From Alphaproteobacteria bacterium (GTDB lineage Bacteria > Pseudomonadota > Alphaproteobacteria > Micavibrionales > UBA2020): a stretch of 11,750 nt of DNA. Within the stretch, counting starts at the first letter, position 1, and each line of letters begins with the position of its first letter. Below the pieces are notes generated by a model that searched no databases, had not been told where the DNA came from, and saw nothing but the letters and a program-made list of their open reading frames with translations. The translations under genes and the position numbers were made by a program. The DNA lies in NCBI GenBank assembly GCA_020853455.1, contig JADYYV010000252.1, positions 1 through 11,750 of the forward strand, read 5' to 3'. This document shows, one piece after another, positions 7,399 through 11,750 of the stretch.

Positions 7399-7426
7399 AC
7401 TATATGTGCGCAAGTTTCAAACGCAA
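7399..7426 (-). promoter_or_regulatory. Candidate promoter of the 175-aa gene
   Basis: On the minus strand TTGCGT (7426-7421) and TATAGT (7404-7399) are separated by 16 bases. The -10 box matches 5 of 6, the -35 box 3 of 6. A start near 7392 would give a leader of about 60 bases before the ATG at 7329. The -35 box is flanked by repeated TTTGAA-type half sites. Confidence 0.4.
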
Positions 7427-7449
7427 GGGTTAATTTGAAACAATTCAAA
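7415..7449. repeat. Three alternating TTTCAAA/TTTGAAA half sites
   Basis: TTTCAAA (7415-7421), TTTGAAA (7434-7440) and TTCAAA (7444-7449) alternate in direction. The outer pair with the middle one gives two overlapping inverted repeats with gaps of 12 and 3-4 bases. The first half site touches the -35 box of the minus-strand promoter. This could be an operator or two mutually exclusive RNA hairpins after ispH; the area is AT-rich, so chance is possible. Confidence 0.3.
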
Positions 7450-7465
7450 AAAATTAAGCGGAAAG

Positions 7466-8416
7466 TTATTCGGCGGCGGCAAGGATGCGCGGAATCTTGA
7501 AAGTGACGGTTTCTTCGGCAACCACCGTGGTTTGCAGCGTCACATCGAAGCGCTCTTTGGCCAGTTCTATGACGCGCTGCACAAGAATTTCGGGGGCGGA
7601 GGCGCCTGCGGTCAGGCCCAGCACGCGGATATCCCGCAGTTCATCCCACGGCAAATCTTCGGCACGGTCGGCGAGATAGGCGCGCTTCGCGCCATAGGCC
7701 TTCGCGACTTCGACAAGCCGGTTGGAATTGGATGAATTCTTCGACCCGATCACGACCACCGCATCGGCGCGCGGCGCGATATCCTTCACGGCCAGCTGCC
7801 GGTTGGTGGTGGCGTAGCAAATGTCTTCTTTTTTCGGCGCGGTTACGGCGGGGTATTTCGCGCGCAACGCCTCGACGATTTCTTTTGTGTCGTCGATCGA
7901 CAGCGTTGTTTGCGTGACGAAGGCGATGTTGCCGGCATCCGCAACGCTGATTTTTTCGACATCCGCGACGGTTTCCACCAGCGTCACCGCACCGTCCGGC
8001 AATTGCCCCATCGTGCCGACGACTTCGGGATGGCCGGCATGGCCGATCAATATAATCTGGCGGCCCATCTTGTGATGCATCTCCGCTTCGCGATGTACCT
8101 TGCTGACCAGCGGGCAGGTGGCATCGACGAAGATCATGTTGCGCTTCAGGGCCGCTTCCGGCACGCGTTTGGGCACGCCATGCGCCGAAAAAATGACGGG
8201 CGCGCCTTCGGGCACTTCGTCCAGTTCGTTGACGAACACCGCGCCCTTGGCGCGCAGGTCTTCCAGCACATGTTTGTTGTGGACGATTTCGTGGCGCACA
8301 TAGACGGGCGCGCCGAATTTCTGCAACGATTTTTCGACGATCTCGATCGCGCGATCGACTCCGGCGCAAAACCCGCGCGGGCTTGCCAGCAATATGGTGA
8401 GCGGCGGCTTTTCCAT
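7466..8416 (-). CDS. ispH: 4-hydroxy-3-methylbut-2-enyl diphosphate reductase
   Basis: A 316-aa iron-sulfur enzyme of the last MEP-pathway step, reducing HMBPP to IPP and DMAPP in the cytoplasm. The three cluster cysteines are Cys17 (PRGFCAGV), Cys101 (DATCPLV) and Cys200 (DICYATTNRQ). Substrate-pocket residues are visible: His46 (EIVHNKHV), His79 (SAHGVP), His129 and Glu131 (GHAGHPE), the TQTTLS stretch and SKNSSNSNRL (225-234). Length and order match the family, so it should be active. The ATG at 8416 is the only sensible start, since the PRGFC motif follows closely. No Shine-Dalgarno sequence precedes it, and a TATATT box ends 6 bases upstream, suggesting a leaderless message. It is transcribed away from the lipoprotein gene, with 80 bases between the two start codons. 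Together with ispA and dxs to the right it places three isoprenoid genes in one neighbourhood. Confidence 0.97.
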   Translation of the reverse strand: MEKPPLTILLASPRGFCAGVDRAIEIVEKSLQKFGAPVYVRHEIVHNKHVLEDLRAKGAVFVNELDEVPEGAPVIFSAHGVPKRVPEAALKRNMIFVDATCPLVSKVHREAEMHHKMGRQIILIGHAGHPEVVGTMGQLPDGAVTLVETVADVEKISVADAGNIAFVTQTTLSIDDTKEIVEALRAKYPAVTAPKKEDICYATTNRQLAVKDIAPRADAVVVIGSKNSSNSNRLVEVAKAYGAKRAYLADRAEDLPWDELRDIRVLGLTAGASAPEILVQRVIELAKERFDVTLQTTVVAEETVTFKIPRILAAAE

Positions 8417-8422
8417 GGGCGG

Positions 8423-8451
8423 AATATAGGGCGCGCGGGGTCTTGAGTCGA
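8423..8451 (-). promoter_or_regulatory. Candidate ispH promoter
   Basis: On the minus strand TCGACT (8451-8446) and TATATT (8428-8423) lie 17 bases apart. Transcription would begin about 7 bases later, at or next to the ispH ATG (8416). This would explain why no ribosome site is seen. Confidence 0.45.
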
Positions 8452-8471
8452 GGGATTAACGGGGCTAAGGT
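8443..8471 (+). promoter_or_regulatory. Candidate promoter of the lipoprotein-gmhA-xseB unit
   Basis: TTGAGT (8443-8448) and TAAGGT (8466-8471) lie 17 bases apart, upstream of the lipoprotein ATG at 8497. The -10 box is weak (3/6). Its -35 box shares three bases with the opposite ispH -35 box. Confidence 0.3.
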
Positions 8472-8496
8472 AGCGTCATTAACGAAGGATAACGCC

Positions 8497-9060
8497 ATGA
8501 AACGCTTCCTGCTGCCGGCATTCGCCGCCCTACTGCTGCTGACCGGCTGCGACATGGGACGCCAGCTGTCCCATTCCATGTTCGGCACGGCGACCGAAAA
8601 AGAGATCATCCAGATGCCCGACTGCCCGCGCCCCGTGAAGCTGACGGACGCGGGGTATATGCCCGTTTTTGCCGAAGGCGGCACCGATCTCAGCCTCGAG
8701 GGCAAGCTGGGCGTCATTACCGGCACCTGCGCCTTCGACAAGGGCGCGGCGGTCATGGAAATCAAGGTCTCCTTTGCCGCCCGCAAGGCGAAGCCGGAGG
8801 TTGACATAAAGAAAATGAAGCTTCCGTACTTCATCGCCATCCTGTCCCCCGGGCAGGAAGTGTTGCAGCGTCAGGGCTTTTCCACTAAAATCGGTTTCGA
8901 TAATAACGGCTATGGCGCATCGGAAGAAGAGCATACGCTGCGCATTCCCGTCCCCTCCAAAGAGGCTGCCGGAGGGTATAACGTGGTCGTGGGGCTTGAA
9001 CTCTCGCCCGACCAGCTCGCCTATAACCGGAAACGCAAGGACCACCCCGATGCCCATTAA
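8497..9060 (+). CDS. Predicted lipoprotein, 187 aa
   Basis: The N-terminus MKRFLLPAFAALLLLTGC is a classic lipoprotein signal peptide with a lipobox LTGC; Cys18 would be lipidated and the chain held to a membrane from the periplasmic side. Asp at the +2 position after Cys is the inner-membrane retention signal known from E. coli, but that rule is unproven here. The mature part has a conserved-looking DCPRPVKL stretch, a Cys in ITGTCAFDKG that may pair with the earlier Cys, and beta-rich segments (AVMEIKVSFAAR, GYNVVVGLELSPDQLAYNRK). I recall similar unnamed lipoproteins in other alphaproteobacteria but know no function. The ATG at 8497 is set by GAAGGA, 7 bases upstream, and by the signal peptide. 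The last 11 bases overlap gmhA, so the two are probably co-translated. Confidence 0.85.
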   Translation: MKRFLLPAFAALLLLTGCDMGRQLSHSMFGTATEKEIIQMPDCPRPVKLTDAGYMPVFAEGGTDLSLEGKLGVITGTCAFDKGAAVMEIKVSFAARKAKPEVDIKKMKLPYFIAILSPGQEVLQRQGFSTKIGFDNNGYGASEEEHTLRIPVPSKEAAGGYNVVVGLELSPDQLAYNRKRKDHPDAH

Positions 9061-9679
9061 ACTGAAGCAATTCTGGCAGGCCGAATTCCAGGAACACGAA
9101 GACGTAACCGCGCTGACGCAACAGCAGCTGGCGGCACCGTTCGAAAAACTGCTGGACGCCGCGACCACCTGCATTCAGGCCGGTGGCAAGATTTTCTTCT
9201 TCGGCAACGGGGGCAGCGCGTCCGACGCGCAGCATCTGGCGACCGAGCTTTCCGCGCGCTACAAGAAAGACCGCAAGGCGATTGCCGCGCTGTCGCTGGC
9301 GACGGATACATCCGCGCTCACCGCCATCGGCAATGATTACGGCTTCGATTACGTGTTCGCCCGCCAGCTGGAAGCGCTTGGCAAAAAGGGCGATATCGCG
9401 ATCGGCATCACCACCTCCGGCAATTCCGCCAACGTCATCCGCGCGTTCGAAGAATGCCGCAAACAGGGCATCATGACCGTGGGTTTCACGGGCGCCACCG
9501 GCGGCAAGATCAAGCCGCTCTGCGATCTTTTGCTGAACGTGCCCTCCACCACCACCGCCCGCATCCAGGAAATGCACATCACGCTGGGCCAGATGTTCTG
9601 TGGCGCGCTGGAAATCAATCTCGGCTATATCGAGCAGGATGAACCCAAAGCGGGCGACAGCCTCGCCCGCGCGGTGTAA
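9050..9679 (+). CDS. gmhA: Phosphoheptose isomerase (sedoheptulose 7-phosphate isomerase), SIS domain
   Basis: A 209-aa single SIS-domain protein. GmhA turns sedoheptulose 7-phosphate into D-glycero-manno-heptose 7-phosphate, the first step to ADP-heptose for the lipopolysaccharide core. The phosphate loop FGNGGSASDAQHLATEL (51-67) carries His62 and Glu66, the first two zinc ligands. TTSGNSANVIRA (121-132) is the second sugar-phosphate loop. RIQEMH (171-176) supplies Gln173, matching Gln172 of the E. coli enzyme. The fourth ligand, His180 in E. coli, lies 8 residues after that Gln; here the position holds Gln181. The C-terminus is about 15 residues longer than in E. coli. The ATG at 9050 is chosen because AAGGAC lies 8 bases before it; it overlaps the lipoprotein gene by 11 bases. 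A DiaA-like or other SIS paralogue is the main alternative. Confidence 0.88.
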   Translation: MPIKLKQFWQAEFQEHEDVTALTQQQLAAPFEKLLDAATTCIQAGGKIFFFGNGGSASDAQHLATELSARYKKDRKAIAALSLATDTSALTAIGNDYGFDYVFARQLEALGKKGDIAIGITTSGNSANVIRAFEECRKQGIMTVGFTGATGGKIKPLCDLLLNVPSTTTARIQEMHITLGQMFCGALEINLGYIEQDEPKAGDSLARAV

Positions 9680-9694
9680 GGGGTTTTACGGAAT

Positions 9695-9934
9695 ATGTCC
9701 AAGGATCTCGATAAACTCAGCTTTGAAGAAGCCCTGTCGGAACTCGAAAAGATCGTGCGCGCGCTGGAGGGCGGGTCTTCCGACCTGAAAACCTCCATCG
9801 ACAGCTACGAGCGCGGCATGGCCCTGAAAAAGTACTGCGACGCCAAGCTTAAGGAAGCGCAGGGGCGCATTGAAAAGATCACCGTCGGCGACGGCGGCAA
9901 GGTTGCGACCGAGCAGATCCGGCTTTCTGAATAA
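9695..9934 (+). CDS. xseB: Exodeoxyribonuclease VII small subunit
   Basis: A 79-aa protein with the whole family signature: LSFEEALSELEKIVRALEGG, then SYERGMALKKYCDAKLKEAQ, then IEKI. It forms two antiparallel helices that bind XseA to make the nuclease acting on single-stranded DNA ends. Length is normal. The ATG at 9695 follows the gmhA stop by 15 bases, with AAGGGG at the gmhA stop as a rather distant ribosome site. xseB next to ispA and dxs is a common order in proteobacteria. xseA is not in the window. Confidence 0.95.
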   Translation: MSKDLDKLSFEEALSELEKIVRALEGGSSDLKTSIDSYERGMALKKYCDAKLKEAQGRIEKITVGDGGKVATEQIRLSE

Positions 9935-9948
9935 TCAACTCTAAAATG

Positions 9949-9978
9949 GTGACATTTTTCCGCGACTTGGGGTATAAC
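9949..9978 (+). promoter_or_regulatory. Candidate ispA promoter
   Basis: GTGACA (9949-9954) and TATAAC (9973-9978), each 5 of 6 to the sigma-70 boxes, are separated by 18 bases. They lie in the 83-base gap after xseB. A start near 9985 gives a leader of about 33 bases. It is the best promoter-like sequence in the window, so ispA may be expressed apart from xseB. Confidence 0.5.
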
Positions 9979-10017
9979 AGTCAGCAGAAAAAATCATTCT
10001 GGAAGGGTCATTCTTAA

Positions 10018-10926
10018 ATGGCACCATCACCACGCGAGGCGTCACCGAAACTTTCACAGGCAATGGACGACTGCCGCGAAAAGGTCAACAAGACCATCTC
10101 CAGCCTGCTGCCCCCGACCGACCTGGTTGAAGCAAAACTTTTCGACGCGATGCGCTATGCGGCGCTGGGCGGCGGCAAGCGCCTGCGCCCCTTCATGGTC
10201 ATGGAAGGCGCGCGCGTATTCGGCGTCGATGCCGGCCGCGCGCGTCGTGTGGCCGCTGCCGCAGAATTCGTGCATTGCTATTCGCTCGCGCATGACGACT
10301 TGCCCGCGATGGACAACTCCGACCTGCGCCGCGGCAAACCGTCGCTGCACAAGGAATATGATGAAGCAACCGCGCTGCTGGCAGGCGACGCGCTTCTGAC
10401 GCTGGCGTTTGAAGTTCTTGCAGATCCCGAAACGCATGAAGACCCGCGCGTGCGCGTGGAACTGATCGCAAGCCTCGCCGGCGCAGTCGGCATGCACGGC
10501 ATGGTCGGCGGCCAGATGCTCGACCTCATCGGCGAAAAACAGGAATTCGATGTCGGCACGATCAGCCGCATGCAGCGCATGAAAACCGGCAAGCTGATCG
10601 CGTTCTGCTGCGAAGCGGGTGCGATCCTCGGCAAAGCGAACCCGGCGCATCGCCAATCCTTGCGCAACTACGCGCATGATCTTGGCCTTGCGTTCCAGGT
10701 CACCGACGATCTGCTCGACGTTGAAAGCAACGTCCATGAACTCGGCAAACCTGTGAATCAGGACGGCAAGAAATCCACCTTCGTGTCGGCGATGGGCCGC
10801 GAACAGGCGCGTACGCGCGCGCAGATGCTGGTCGATCAGTCGATCTCGCATCTTCGCGTGTTCGACGAAGGCCGCGTGGATTTGCTGAAGGATCTGGCGC
10901 GCTACGTGCTGGAGCGCCGCGTTTAA
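10018..10926 (+). CDS. ispA: Polyprenyl (farnesyl or geranylgeranyl) diphosphate synthase
   Basis: A 302-aa trans-prenyltransferase that adds IPP to DMAPP and GPP, giving farnesyl diphosphate for undecaprenyl phosphate, quinones and hopanoids. The first Asp-rich motif is Asp93-Asp94-LPAM-Asp99, followed by SDLRRGKPS. The second is Asp230-Asp231-LL-Asp234 (QVTDDLLDV). GGGKRLRP (51-58) binds diphosphate, and GGQMLDL and MKTGKLI are also typical. ATG at 10018 has GGAAGGG (10001-10007) 10 bases upstream. The first 15 residues look disordered. Product chain length (C15 or C20) cannot be settled from motifs alone, but the residues before the first motif (HCYSLAHDDLP) are like IspA, and dxs lies just downstream as in many proteobacteria. 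Confidence 0.93.
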   Translation: MAPSPREASPKLSQAMDDCREKVNKTISSLLPPTDLVEAKLFDAMRYAALGGGKRLRPFMVMEGARVFGVDAGRARRVAAAAEFVHCYSLAHDDLPAMDNSDLRRGKPSLHKEYDEATALLAGDALLTLAFEVLADPETHEDPRVRVELIASLAGAVGMHGMVGGQMLDLIGEKQEFDVGTISRMQRMKTGKLIAFCCEAGAILGKANPAHRQSLRNYAHDLGLAFQVTDDLLDVESNVHELGKPVNQDGKKSTFVSAMGREQARTRAQMLVDQSISHLRVFDEGRVDLLKDLARYVLERRV

Positions 10927-10994
10927 TCTTTCCGGCGATTCTTTATCCGCTGCACAATTCCTGCACCAAAATGTCTCGGTAATGCCTCAGCCGG

Positions 10995-11023
10995 TTAACG
11001 CCGACGCATGATATATTTAAAAT
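10995..11023 (+). promoter_or_regulatory. Candidate dxs promoter in the 211-base ispA-dxs gap
   Basis: TTAACG (10995-11000) and TAAAAT (11018-11023) are 17 bases apart, with matches of 4 and 5 of 6. A start near 11030 leaves a leader of about 108 bases before the dxs ATG. The rest of the gap (10927-11137) holds a GCCTTG/CAAGGC hairpin at 11026-11042, a dyad TTTTC-CT-GAAAA at 11093-11104 and an AT tract at 11107-11117. I see no gene and no clear terminator for ispA. Confidence 0.4.
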
Positions 11024-11137
11024 AAGCCTTGTATTTCAAGGCCTAGGGCAAGTGATGCCGCCGCATACGGGACCGCGTAACGGGCGTACCAATTTTCCTG
11101 AAAAAGTGTATATATATCGGCAAGAAGGACAGAGCAG

Positions 11138-11750
11138 ATGAACGCCAAACCCCTCCTCGATAAAGTAAATATCCCGGCCGACCTCCGCAAACTGGCGAAG
11201 GGCGATTTGCGCCAGTTCGCCGATGAATTGCGTCAGGAAACCATCGATGCGGTTTCCATCACCGGCGGGCATCTGGGCGCTGGCCTTGGCGTTGTCGAAC
11301 TCACCACCGCCATACATTACGTTTTCAACACGCCCGCCGACCGCCTGATCTGGGATGTCGGGCATCAGGCCTATCCGCATAAAATTCTGACCGGCCGCCG
11401 CGACCGCATCCGTACGCTGCGTCAGGGCGGCGGATTGTCCGGCTTCACCAAGCGGTCGGAGAGCGAATACGACCCGTTCGGCGCGGCGCATAGCTCCACC
11501 TCCATCTCCGCCGGCCTCGGCATGGCGGTCGCGCGCGACCTTGAAAAGGGCGACAACAAAATCATCGCGGTGATCGGCGACGGCGCGAGGTCGGCCGGCA
11601 TGGCATACGAAGCGATGAACAACGCCGGCGCGATGAACAGCAAGCTGATCGTGATCCTGAACGACAACGACATGTCGATTGCGCCGCCCGTGGGCGCGAT
11701 GAGCGCGTATCTGTCCCGCCTGATTTCGTCGAAGCCTTACTTAAGCATCC
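11138..11750 (+). CDS. dxs: 1-deoxy-D-xylulose-5-phosphate synthase (3' partial)
   Basis: The first 204 codons of an enzyme usually about 640 aa long; the frame stays open at the right edge. Dxs joins pyruvate and glyceraldehyde 3-phosphate using thiamine diphosphate, the entry step of the MEP isoprenoid pathway. Visible motifs are TGGHLGAGLG with His45, WDVGHQAYPHKILTGRRD (72-89), the HSSTSISAGLG stretch (118-128) and the thiamine diphosphate and magnesium motif GDGA (147-150) with the following NDN at 175-177. The ATG at 11138 is set by GAAGGA, 8 bases upstream. The stretch after GDGA reads RSAGMAYEAMNNAG, close to the usual version. The transketolase-like central and C-terminal domains lie outside the window. 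Confidence 0.96.
   Translation, partial: MNAKPLLDKVNIPADLRKLAKGDLRQFADELRQETIDAVSITGGHLGAGLGVVELTTAIHYVFNTPADRLIWDVGHQAYPHKILTGRRDRIRTLRQGGGLSGFTKRSESEYDPFGAAHSSTSISAGLGMAVARDLEKGDNKIIAVIGDGARSAGMAYEAMNNAGAMNSKLIVILNDNDMSIAPPVGAMSAYLSRLISSKPYLSI

Noticed and set aside
11030..11137. Thiamine diphosphate riboswitch before dxs
   Set aside because: Dxs uses thiamine diphosphate, so I looked for the conserved CUGAGA and downstream ACCUGA-type elements; neither is present.
1..11750. Mobile elements, CRISPR arrays, tRNA or rRNA genes, attachment sites
   Set aside because: No spaced direct repeats, terminal inverted repeats, transposase or integrase motifs, or tRNA-like cloverleaf were seen on either strand.

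Overview
This window looks like chromosomal DNA from a GC-rich alphaproteobacterium. The evidence is the gene order ispH, thrB, rnhA on one strand and xseB, ispA, dxs on the other. The type II (APH-fold) homoserine kinase, the TPR-type sulfotransferase tail and the short class A penicillin-binding protein fit the same group. I cannot name an order or genus from sequence alone. Nothing points to a phage, plasmid, insertion sequence, CRISPR array, tRNA or rRNA gene.

Layout. (1) 1-1516, plus strand: an open frame enters from the left edge. It encodes the C-terminal end of a sulfotransferase and runs without a stop into the signal peptide and barrel of an outer-membrane porin; this is the oddest thing in the window. 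(2) 1606-4809, plus: an acetyl-CoA acetyltransferase, then after 4 untranslated bases a bifunctional class A penicillin-binding protein with a TTG start. (3) 4775-6719, minus, convergent with the previous block: thrB and rnhA overlap by 4 bases, followed by a small unknown gene whose end overlaps the penicillin-binding protein gene. (4) 6741-7465, minus: an unknown 175-aa gene with its own candidate promoter and a strong 14-bp hairpin after its stop, sitting between ispH and thrB. (5) 7466-8416, minus: ispH. (6) 8497-10926, plus, divergent from ispH: lipoprotein, gmhA, xseB, ispA. (7) 11138 to the right edge, plus: the first 204 codons of dxs behind a 211-base gap.

How the genes fit together. 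Three isoprenoid genes lie within about 4.3 kb: dxs (first step of the MEP pathway), ispH (last step) and ispA (prenyl chain elongation). The envelope is served by the porin, the penicillin-binding protein, a lipoprotein and gmhA (heptose supply for the lipopolysaccharide core). The rest is housekeeping: threonine synthesis, RNA/DNA hybrid removal, exonuclease VII small subunit, and acyl-CoA metabolism.

I do not see a new multi-gene system. The items worth a second look are the sulfotransferase-porin fusion, the self-contained unknown gene between ispH and thrB, the apparently leaderless ispH and thrB, and a glutamine at an expected zinc-ligand position of GmhA. Promoter and operator calls are by eye and are hypotheses.
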